A stretch of 64,000 bases of DNA from CAILZL01 sp050248275 (lineage in GTDB: Bacteria > Pseudomonadota > Gammaproteobacteria > Steroidobacterales > Steroidobacteraceae), in the NCBI GenBank assembly GCA_050248275.1, contig JBFWSR010000009.1, forward strand, positions 70,082 through 134,081, read 5' to 3'. Below, one piece after another: positions 1 to 6,624 of this stretch. The first letter of the stretch is position 1; every line of letters begins with the position of its first letter. Under the pieces are notes generated by a model, which saw nothing but the letters and a program-made list of their open reading frames with translations, was not told the origin of the DNA and made no database searches. The position numbers and the translations under genes are program-made.

Positions 1-2
1 CC

Positions 3-119
3 ACCGCGGCCAATGTGCCCTTCGGCGGCGCCAAGGAATCCGGCATCGGCCGTCACTATTCGATCATCGGTCTGAAATCGAACATGGAACCGCGGGTGAT
101 CAGCATCTTGAAAGGCTGA
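3..119 (+). CDS. Aldehyde dehydrogenase family protein, C-terminal fragment
   Basis: The window opens inside a gene; the last 38 codons are visible and end in TGA at 117-119. The visible peptide contains PFGGAKESGIGR, the conserved motif near the C-terminus of NAD(P)-dependent aldehyde dehydrogenases, followed by about 20 further residues and the stop. Substrate and full length cannot be judged from the fragment. It lies 190 bases upstream of hypC on the same strand; whether it belongs to the hydrogenase locus is unknown. Confidence 0.6.
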   Translation, partial: TAANVPFGGAKESGIGRHYSIIGLKSNMEPRVISILKG

Positions 120-309
120 GTTTCAGTTGCCAGTACACAAGGGTGAGCGGTTGATAGGCAAAGACCGTGGCTATGCCGCCAGGCCATGATCGGCTAAGCT
201 GCCCGAGTGGATGACGCTTGCGCAGATAGTGCAGGGCAGGGGTTTCCGCAAAGTAAATTATCCAATCGTCTTCGGTGGCCATTTGGTCAGCACTGTCTGT
301 TAGTTTCTT
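120..309. other. Intergenic stretch before hypC
   Basis: 190 bases between the aldehyde dehydrogenase end and hypC. It probably carries the hypC promoter, but I could not identify a clear -35/-10 or -24/-12 element. A 60-codon reading frame on the minus strand (282 to 100) runs into the upstream gene and shows no recognisable motif, so I do not call it a gene. Confidence 0.4.
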
Positions 310-549
310 ATGTGCCTAGCGATTCCCATGCGCGTCATCGCCATCGACGGTTACACGGCTCAATGCGCAGCCAAAGGCATTGAGCGTGACGTAAGCCTGT
401 TCCTGCTTCAGGACATCAAGGTCGAAGTGGGCGATTTCGTCATGGTGCATGTGGGTTACGCCATCCAGAAAATTCAGGCGCAAGAAGCCCGCATGGCCTG
501 GGCGGCCTACGATGCCATGCTTGCGACCGGCGAACCGGCAGATACGTGA
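310..549 (+). CDS. hypC: [NiFe] hydrogenase maturation chaperone HypC
   Basis: A 79-residue protein with the invariant HypC/HupF N-terminus MCLAIPMRV, whose Cys2 is the functional residue. In the family, HypC forms a complex with HypD, carries the Fe(CN)2CO unit and then escorts the hydrogenase large-subunit precursor. It is first of a tightly packed hypC-hypA-hypB-hypD-hypF-hypE series on the plus strand, with 6 bases to hypA. Its likely client is the large subunit encoded at 32321-33619; another hydrogenase outside the window cannot be excluded. Confidence 0.95.
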   Translation: MCLAIPMRVIAIDGYTAQCAAKGIERDVSLFLLQDIKVEVGDFVMVHVGYAIQKIQAQEARMAWAAYDAMLATGEPADT

Positions 550-555
550 ACCGCA

Positions 556-912
556 ATGCATGAGCTTTCCGTATGCCGGGCGTTATTGGATCAAGTCATG
601 GCCGTGGCTGCGCAGCACGACGCACATCGGGTCGAGTCAATCACCTTGTGCATCGGTCCTCTTTCCGGAGTAGAGCCTGCGTTGTTACGCACGGTCTATC
701 CCATTGCCAGCACAGGAACGCCGGCTGACGGAGCCATCTTGAATATCCAAAGCCCACCGCTGCGCGTGCGCTGCGATCAATGCGGCGCGGAGACGGAAGC
801 AACGCCGGCCCGCCTGATTTGCGGCGCTTGTGGCGACTGGCGGACACGGCTGATCAGCGGCGATGAGCTATTGTTGACCAGCGTCGAACTGCGCCCGCAC
901 GAACAACCGTAA
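556..912 (+). CDS. hypA: Hydrogenase nickel-incorporation metallochaperone HypA
   Basis: A 118-residue protein beginning MHELSVCRALLDQV, the conserved HypA start with the nickel-binding His2. A zinc-binding module follows near residues 74-95, with two CxxC pairs (CDQCGAE and CGACGD). HypA works with HypB in inserting Ni into the active site of the large subunit. It lies between hypC and hypB with very short spacers, so it is co-transcribed with them. Length is typical of the family. Confidence 0.95.
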   Translation: MHELSVCRALLDQVMAVAAQHDAHRVESITLCIGPLSGVEPALLRTVYPIASTGTPADGAILNIQSPPLRVRCDQCGAETEATPARLICGACGDWRTRLISGDELLLTSVELRPHEQP

Positions 913-924
913 GGAGAAAAGATC

Positions 925-1713
925 ATGTGTAACACCTGCGGTTGCCATGTCACGCCAGCCAACCGGACATTCATCTACCGGCCAGTGGGTGGGGCGGGGA
1001 CAATCACCGCAGTGAACGTGCTCAGCAAGCTGCTCGACAAGAACAACGAAGCTGCGGCACATAACCGCGCGCACTTCGATGCCCGGGGCGTGCTGGCGAT
1101 CAACTTGATGTCGTCGCCGGGCGCGGGCAAAACAGCGTTGCTCGAAGCCACCATCGATGCACTGAAACACGAATACAGCATGGCGGTGATCGAAGGCGAT
1201 CTCGAAACCGAGAATGACGCCGAGCGTATTCGCGCTAAAGGCATCCCTGCGGTACAGATCACGACGGGCAGCGCCTGTCATCTCGACGCCCATATGGTGC
1301 ACGACGCCCTGCATAAATTGCCCTTGAAAGGGCTGGACATCCTGTTCATTGAAAACGTCGGCAACCTCGTTTGTCCCGCCGGATTCGATCTGGGCCAGCA
1401 TCGCAATGTCGTCCTGCTCGCTGTGACTGAAGGCGACGACAAACCGGCGAAATACCCGGTGATGTTTCGCGCCGCCGAAGCGGTGGTCATCACCAAAACC
1501 GACCTGCTGCCGCATCTCGATGACTTCAGCGTGTCCGATGCGACGCGCCATATCCGCGATCTGGCGAATGCCGCGCCCATCATGGCATTGTCGGCGCGCA
1601 GACAGACAGGACTTGAACAGTGGCTGGACTGGTTGCGGCAAGCGCTTGCCGCCCGACGCATGCCTGACGTCTTGCAGCACGATCATGTTGAACTGCGGGC
1701 CGGCGGAGACTGA
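925..1713 (+). CDS. hypB: Hydrogenase nickel-insertion GTPase HypB
   Basis: A 262-residue SIMIBI-class GTPase. The N-terminus carries MCNTCGC, the high-affinity Ni motif of E. coli-type HypB; there is no long histidine-rich stretch, so nickel storage is not expected. Walker A is SSPGAGKT near residues 61-68. Further G-domain motifs are EGDLET, ENVGNLVCP and the specificity motif TKTD. A good ribosome site (AAGGAGAA) lies before ATG 925. The gene sits 12 bases after hypA and is followed immediately by hypD. Confidence 0.95.
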   Translation: MCNTCGCHVTPANRTFIYRPVGGAGTITAVNVLSKLLDKNNEAAAHNRAHFDARGVLAINLMSSPGAGKTALLEATIDALKHEYSMAVIEGDLETENDAERIRAKGIPAVQITTGSACHLDAHMVHDALHKLPLKGLDILFIENVGNLVCPAGFDLGQHRNVVLLAVTEGDDKPAKYPVMFRAAEAVVITKTDLLPHLDDFSVSDATRHIRDLANAAPIMALSARRQTGLEQWLDWLRQALAARRMPDVLQHDHVELRAGGD

Positions 1714-1717
1714 ACCG

Positions 1718-2827
1718 GTGTCCAGTCATGCAATCGACCTGCTGCAAAAAATACGCGCACTCGATCTACCGCGTAAAACCAAGATCATGAATGTATGCGG
1801 CGGTCATGAACGCACCATCGCCATGGCGGGATTGCGCATGGCGTTGCCGGAAAACATCGAGTTGATTCCCGGGCCGGGGTGTCCCGTCTGTGTGTGTCCC
1901 GAAGAAGATGTATATGACGCGATGCAAATCGCACTGCGCGAGCGCGTCATTCTTGTTGCGTTCGGCGACATGCTGCGGGTGCCGGTCAATGTTCCGAAAG
2001 GACAGGCGCGCTCGCTGGAACAGGCTCGCGGGGAAGGCGCCGACATCCGGCCCATCGCCACTCCCATGGAAGCGGTGCGTATCGCGCGCAATCATCCGGA
2101 CACGCCGGTTGTCTTTTTCGCGGCAGGATTCGAAACAACCTGCGCGCCTGTTGCGGCCATGCTCGTCGAAGGCGTGCCCGACAATCTGTATGTCTTGATG
2201 TCGGGACGGCTTACCTGGCCGGCAGTGGCGATGCTGCTCGATACCGGCGCGCCGGGCTTCGATGCGCTGATTGCGCCCGGCCACGTGGCTACCGTGATGG
2301 GACCCGAGGAATGGCGCTTCGTCGTCAGCAAACATGGACTCCCGGCTGCAGTGGCTGGCTTTACTGCGGAATCGTTGCTCGCCGCCATCTATTCCGTGCT
2401 GCTGCAAATCAGGGAGCAACGCTGTCTGCTCGATAATTGTTACGCGGAAGTGGCGCAGGCTGGCGGCAATCCCGCCGCAAAACGACATCTGGAAACAGCC
2501 TTCGAGGTAGTCGATGCCAATTGGCGCGGCGTGGGCGTCATCGCGGCATCGGGATATAAACTCAAACCTGCATTTGCCGCCCATGATGCGCGCCTGCGAT
2601 TTCCATTACGTGGCGACGCTGCCCGCAAACGCATTGGCGAAATGCCGCCCGGTTGCGATTGCGCGAAAGTGGTGCTGGGCAAGAGTTATCCTGATGAATG
2701 TTTTTTGTTCGGCCACGCCTGCACGCCGCGTCATCCCATCGGCCCGTGCATGGTTTCAGACGAGGGCGCCTGTCGTATCTGGTGGGCCAGCGGCATCCAC
2801 GAATCGAAAAAAATGGTGGTCGGGTGA
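1718..2827 (+). CDS. hypD: Hydrogenase maturation factor HypD
   Basis: A 369-residue protein from the proposed GTG at 1718, close to the usual length of about 370. It carries the HypD signatures NVCGGHE, GPGCPVCVCP, GFETT and GHV, plus a C-terminal cysteine set (PPGCDCAKV, PDECFLFGHACTP) that ligates the [4Fe-4S] cluster. HypD with HypC is the scaffold on which Fe(CN)2CO is assembled. The GTG is preceded by GGAG with proper spacing, 5 bases after the hypB stop; an alternative ATG at 1685 would overlap hypB and lacks a ribosome site. The frame continues upstream into hypB only as out-of-frame shadow. Confidence 0.93.
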   Translation: MSSHAIDLLQKIRALDLPRKTKIMNVCGGHERTIAMAGLRMALPENIELIPGPGCPVCVCPEEDVYDAMQIALRERVILVAFGDMLRVPVNVPKGQARSLEQARGEGADIRPIATPMEAVRIARNHPDTPVVFFAAGFETTCAPVAAMLVEGVPDNLYVLMSGRLTWPAVAMLLDTGAPGFDALIAPGHVATVMGPEEWRFVVSKHGLPAAVAGFTAESLLAAIYSVLLQIREQRCLLDNCYAEVAQAGGNPAAKRHLETAFEVVDANWRGVGVIAASGYKLKPAFAAHDARLRFPLRGDAARKRIGEMPPGCDCAKVVLGKSYPDECFLFGHACTPRHPIGPCMVSDEGACRIWWASGIHESKKMVVG

Positions 2828-2862
2828 CGAGCCGCACCGAATGCTGTGTTCCGTCTCACAAC

Positions 2863-5124
2863 ATGAATCCAGCCAGTCATCCCGTCACAATGCAGCTCTG
2901 GTTGGAAGGGCGCGTGCAAGGGGTCGGGTTTCGACCGTTTGTTTACCGGCTTGCGCACCGCTTCAAGCTGACAGGATGGGTGCGTAACCGGTCCGGGCAG
3001 GTGGAAATCCAGGTGCAAGGCGCGCCGGCCGCACTGCATGAATTTCAAACCGCGCTGCTGCGTGAAGCGCCGCCGCTGGCGCGTCCCGCAATCGTCTCGT
3101 GCGCCGCCATACCTGCATTCAATTGCGAACAGTTCTGCATTCTCGATAGCGAGAACAGCGCACACGCGCAGGTGCGCGTTCCGCCCGATTACTTTGCCTG
3201 CGACGATTGCCTGCGCGAACTCAACGATCCAAATGACCGGCGCCATCGGTACCCGTTCATCAACTGTACGCAGTGCGGACCGCGCTACACCCTTATCGAA
3301 CGCCTGCCATACGATCGTCGCAATACCAGCATGGCAGCATTTTCACTGTGCCCCGATTGCCGGTTGCAATACGATGAGCCACTCGACCGGCACTTTCACG
3401 CCGAACCGCTGGCGTGCGCGGCTTGTGGTCCGCAACTTGTCTTCATTCAAGGCGACACGCGTATCGACGCAATCAACGCAGCGCTTGCAGCCTGCGTGGC
3501 TGCGCTTCGACAGGGAAACATCGTCGCGGTAAAAGGCATAGGCGGTTACCACCTCATGTGCGATGCCACGCAGGCGGCGGCAGTGGCGCGTTTGCGTCTG
3601 CGCAAGCAGCGCCCGCATAAACCCCTGGCTGTGATGTTCCCGATGCGCGATGAACTGGCGGCGCTGCGTCGTGCAGTCGAACTCGACGCTGCAAGCGAAC
3701 GCTGCCTGCGCGATCCTGTACGACCCATCATGCTGCTCAGGCGGCGCAAGGGCGAACTCTGCGATGACATCGCGCCCGGCCTCGACGCCATCGGCGTAAT
3801 GCTGCCGTACAGCCCGCTGCATCATTTGCTGCTCGACGACATCGGCATACCGCTGGTGGCCACCTCGGCCAATATCAGCGGCGAACCGGTATTGACTGAA
3901 CGCGCCGATGTTGAATTACGGTTGCCGCATGTCGCCGATGCCCAATTGCATCATGACCGGCCGATTGTCCGTCCGGCCGACGATCCGGTGTTGCAGGTGA
4001 TTGCCGGTCGTGCGCGAACGCTGCGTCTGGGGCGCGGCAATGCACCGCTCGAATGGGAGTTGCCATATCCCGTGACCGCGCCAACTCTTGCGGTCGGCGG
4101 GCATGCCAAGAATACCGTGGGGATTGCCTGGGACAGGCGCGCTGTAATTTCGCCACACATCGGCGAGCTGAATTCACCGCGCAGCATGCAAGTGTTCGAA
4201 CGCACTCTTGCCGACTTGCAGAGTCTGTATGGCGTGCAGGCGCAACGAATCGTGTGCGATGCCCATCCGGGTTATGCCAGCAGCCGTTGGGCGGCGCGCT
4301 CCGGTCTGCCGCTTACTAAAATATTTCATCATCGTGCTCACGCTTCGGCCCTGGCCGGCGAATATGCACAGGTTGCGCGCTGGCTGGTATTCACCTGGGA
4401 TGGCGCCGGCTATGGCGAAGACGGCAAATTGTGGGGTGGCGAGGCATTGCTCGGTTGTCCGGGTGCATGGCGTCGCGTCGCCACGATGCGTCCATTTCAT
4501 TTGCCCGGCGGTGAACAGGCCGCCCGTGAACCGTGGCGCAGCGCCTGCGCGCTGTTGTGGGAAGCGAATTGCGATTGGCATGCAATGCCGCACGATGCCG
4601 GGCTGTTGCGTCATGCCTGGCAGCGGCGGCTCAACACGCCCGCGACCAGCGCCGTTGGCAGAGTGTTCGATGCCGCTGCTGCGATGCTTGGCGTGGCGCA
4701 GACATCCAGTTTCGAGGCACAAGCTCCCATGCTGCTCGAAGCGGTCGCGCGCAGCGCATGGCCTGCATCAGCAATGCCGTTAGCTATCACAAAAGACGAC
4801 CACGGCATTTTGCAGGCCGATTGGGCTGGGTTGCTTGCGCCGTTGCAGGACGGCGCACAATCGGTTGCGCTGCGCGCGGCCATGTTTCATGCAAGCTTTG
4901 CGCACCTGTTGCTTGATGTTGCCAACCGGGTGCGTGCCGAGCAGGGCGAATTTGCGGTTGGCCTGGCCGGTGGCGTATTCCAGAATCAGTTGCTTGCAGA
5001 GCACGCGCTGACGCTGCTTGCCGCCGCCGGTTTCGAAGCGTACCTGCCCGAGCGCATCCCCATGAACGATGCCGGCATCAGCTTTGGTCAGATCATCGAA
5101 GTGGCGGGAGCGGCGAATCAATAA
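2863..5124 (+). CDS. hypF: Carbamoyltransferase HypF (cyanide ligand synthesis)
   Basis: A 753-residue protein with the four HypF modules in order: an acylphosphatase-like domain (GRVQGVGFRPFVYRLA near residues 15-30), a zinc-finger region with repeated CxxC pairs (CDDC, CTQCG, CPDC, CAACG, about 105-190), a YrdC-like domain and a Kae1-like carbamoyl-transfer domain containing HHRAHA and GGVFQN. It makes carbamoyl-AMP and transfers carbamoyl to HypE. ATG 2863 is chosen because the acylphosphatase domain starts a few residues later; a GTG at 2824 overlapping the hypD stop is a weaker alternative. The stop overlaps the hypE start (TAATG). Confidence 0.94.
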   Translation: MNPASHPVTMQLWLEGRVQGVGFRPFVYRLAHRFKLTGWVRNRSGQVEIQVQGAPAALHEFQTALLREAPPLARPAIVSCAAIPAFNCEQFCILDSENSAHAQVRVPPDYFACDDCLRELNDPNDRRHRYPFINCTQCGPRYTLIERLPYDRRNTSMAAFSLCPDCRLQYDEPLDRHFHAEPLACAACGPQLVFIQGDTRIDAINAALAACVAALRQGNIVAVKGIGGYHLMCDATQAAAVARLRLRKQRPHKPLAVMFPMRDELAALRRAVELDAASERCLRDPVRPIMLLRRRKGELCDDIAPGLDAIGVMLPYSPLHHLLLDDIGIPLVATSANISGEPVLTERADVELRLPHVADAQLHHDRPIVRPADDPVLQVIAGRARTLRLGRGNAPLEWELPYPVTAPTLAVGGHAKNTVGIAWDRRAVISPHIGELNSPRSMQVFERTLADLQSLYGVQAQRIVCDAHPGYASSRWAARSGLPLTKIFHHRAHASALAGEYAQVARWLVFTWDGAGYGEDGKLWGGEALLGCPGAWRRVATMRPFHLPGGEQAAREPWRSACALLWEANCDWHAMPHDAGLLRHAWQRRLNTPATSAVGRVFDAAAAMLGVAQTSSFEAQAPMLLEAVARSAWPASAMPLAITKDDHGILQADWAGLLAPLQDGAQSVALRAAMFHASFAHLLLDVANRVRAEQGEFAVGLAGGVFQNQLLAEHALTLLAAAGFEAYLPERIPMNDAGISFGQIIEVAGAANQ

Positions 5125-6128
5125 TGCAGGACACTCATATACAACTTGCCCACGGCAACGGCGGGCGCTACATGCGTGAATTGATCGACACCGTATTTGC
5201 GCGGCATCTCGCCAATCCGTTGCTCGACACACATGCGGATGCAGCCGCCTTGCCATTGCACGCTGGCGAAATGGTGTGCACCACGGATGGCTTCACGGTG
5301 CAGCCACTGGAATTTCCCGGCGGCGATATTGGCTCATTGGCTGTGCACGGCACAATCAACGATCTCGCCGTGACGGGCGCAACGCCACGCTATCTGAGTC
5401 TGAATGCGTTCATTGAAGAAGGCCTGGCCGTGGCGCAACTCGAACGCATCGTCATCAGCCTGGCCACTGCCGCCCGACAAGCCGGCGTGCAAGTGGTGAC
5501 CGGCGATACCAAGGTTCTCCGGCGCGGCGAGGGCGGCGGGCTTTACCTCGCGACCACCGGCATCGGCACACGCGATCCGGGTTTGCGGCTGGGATTGAAT
5601 CGTATCCGCCCCGGCGATGTCCTGCTGGTCAGCGGGCCGGTGGGCGATCATGGCATTGCCGTGATGCTGGCGCGCGAACAGTTCGGTCTGCGTGGCGACG
5701 TTCGATCGGACAGCGCATCGGTGTTGCCGTTGACTCAAGCTTTGCTCGATCTGCCCGGGCTGCGCTTCATGCGCGACCCCACACGTGGCGGTCTTGCCAC
5801 TGTGGCGCATGACATCGCGGCGGCCACCCGCTCTCAGGTCCGTCTGGCCGCGTCCGACATTCCCATTCGCGATCCGGTCCGCTCGGTCTGCGACATGCTG
5901 GGATATGACCCGTTGTATCTCGCCTGCGAAGGCCGCGTGGTCGCTGTCGTCTCTCCCGACTGCGTGAGCGAAGCGCTGGCCCGCTGGCGCGCACTCTCTC
6001 AGGGAAGCCATGCCGCCTGCATCGGCGCAGTCACTGCCGGACCGGCAAGCGTGGTGTTGACCACCGAACTGGGCGGCGAGCGCCTGCTCGATGAACTGGA
6101 AGATGATCCGTTGCCGCGTATTTGCTAA
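5124..6128 (+). CDS. hypE: Carbamoyl-dehydratase HypE
   Basis: A 334-residue PurM/AIR-synthase-like protein. It begins with the conserved HGNGG...M block and ends in PRIC, the invariant C-terminal cysteine that receives the carbamoyl group from HypF and is dehydrated to thiocyanate, the source of the Fe-bound CN ligands. ATP-binding features include VTGDTKVL and DPTRGG. ATG 5124 overlaps the hypF stop by one base. This is the last hyp gene; the sequence after its stop is an integrase remnant, which marks the edge of the accessory island. Confidence 0.95.
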   Translation: MQDTHIQLAHGNGGRYMRELIDTVFARHLANPLLDTHADAAALPLHAGEMVCTTDGFTVQPLEFPGGDIGSLAVHGTINDLAVTGATPRYLSLNAFIEEGLAVAQLERIVISLATAARQAGVQVVTGDTKVLRRGEGGGLYLATTGIGTRDPGLRLGLNRIRPGDVLLVSGPVGDHGIAVMLAREQFGLRGDVRSDSASVLPLTQALLDLPGLRFMRDPTRGGLATVAHDIAAATRSQVRLAASDIPIRDPVRSVCDMLGYDPLYLACEGRVVAVVSPDCVSEALARWRALSQGSHAACIGAVTAGPASVVLTTELGGERLLDELEDDPLPRIC

Positions 6129-6129
6129 A

Positions 6130-6246
6130 GCGCCGTTGAAGCTCAAGGACATCTGGGCCATTCGCGTGCGACTTCAGCTCATGAAGCGGTACTTGGGCAT
6201 AGAAGTGGATGATGCGCTGGCGCTGGCGGAACAAACGGAGGTGTGA
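6130..6246 (+). pseudogene. Collapsed tyrosine integrase remnant (N-terminal piece joined to C-terminal tail)
   Basis: An open frame in the +1 register directly after the hypE stop. Its first part, PLKLKDIWAIRVRLQL, resembles the N-terminal region of a widespread family of small tyrosine recombinases. It then jumps to KRYLGIEVDDALALAEQTEV, which resembles the C-terminus of the same family (VRYLGIEVDDAL near the end). The catalytic core of several hundred residues is missing, so this looks like an internal deletion. The family match is from memory of conserved sequence, not a search. It marks the left boundary of the T1SS/RTX island. Confidence 0.6.
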
Positions 6247-6259
6247 CGATGGAGCCAAA

Positions 6260-6283
6260 CAGCGTCCTGTTGCCAGGACGCTG
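6260..6283. terminator. Perfect 10-bp hairpin downstream of hypE and integrase remnant
   Basis: CAGCGTCCTG and CAGGACGCTG form a perfect inverted repeat separated by TTGC. No T-run follows, so it may be a factor-assisted terminator for the hyp operon or a leftover recombination-site structure beside the integrase remnant. The rest of 6284-6477 holds nothing I can recognise. Confidence 0.4.
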
Positions 6284-6477
6284 TGCTGTGCTGAGGCGAC
6301 TCAGTCAGTTGAATAGCGGCGGCAGTGATCGAGTTGGACCAATTCTTGTCTTGCAACCGTCACATTATTTTCTTAGTCTCCATTCCGTCAGTGTTCATTC
6401 AGGTTCATTCTTATGGGCTGAGTGAATAGCGCCAAGCCAAGCTGACGATTCATGGACTCAAATCAGGACTGAGAAGA

Positions 6478-6606
6478 ATGAAAATAATTCCAAGGCATTT
6501 GGATCGGCCTGTCGCGTTACTGCTATCTGCCTGCTCGGCTTATCCATCAGTATTCTCCCTGCCTGCCTGCCTGCCTGCCTGCCTGCTTAGGCTTGGCTGG
6601 GTTTAG
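6478..6606 (+). CDS. Possible short exported/lipoprotein-like peptide interrupted by a CCTG repeat
   Basis: A 42-codon frame starting MKIIPRHLDRP, continuing VALLLSAC and ending TAG at 6604-6606. LSAC after a hydrophobic run resembles a lipoprotein signal, but the protein then runs into LPACLPACL encoded by a CCTG tandem repeat and stops. It could be the broken or switched-off 5' end of an exported-protein gene (for example the outer-membrane partner normally found in such loci) or chance coding. It is immediately upstream of the ABC transporter gene. Confidence 0.25.
   Translation: MKIIPRHLDRPVALLLSACSAYPSVFSLPACLPACLLRLGWV
6558..6585. repeat. Tetranucleotide tandem repeat (CCTG)x7
   Basis: Seven perfect CCTG units end 39 bases before the start codon of the type I secretion ABC transporter and lie inside the short frame at 6478-6606. 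Tetranucleotide tracts of this kind are slippage-prone, and loss or gain of one unit would shift the frame of the short peptide or change promoter/leader spacing for the exporter. Confidence 0.8.
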
Positions 6607-6624
6607 CGTGACCATCCTTCGCGC

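Noticed and set aside
100..282. 60-codon minus-strand frame before hypC
   Set aside because: It overlaps the end of the upstream gene, with no motif and no ribosome site.
868..1686. 272-codon minus-strand frame opposite hypB
   Set aside because: Shadow of the high-GC hypB gene; no recognisable domain.
2698..2862. N-terminal extension of hypF into hypD
   Set aside because: The HypF acylphosphatase domain begins just after ATG 2863; the extension is out-of-frame hypD sequence.
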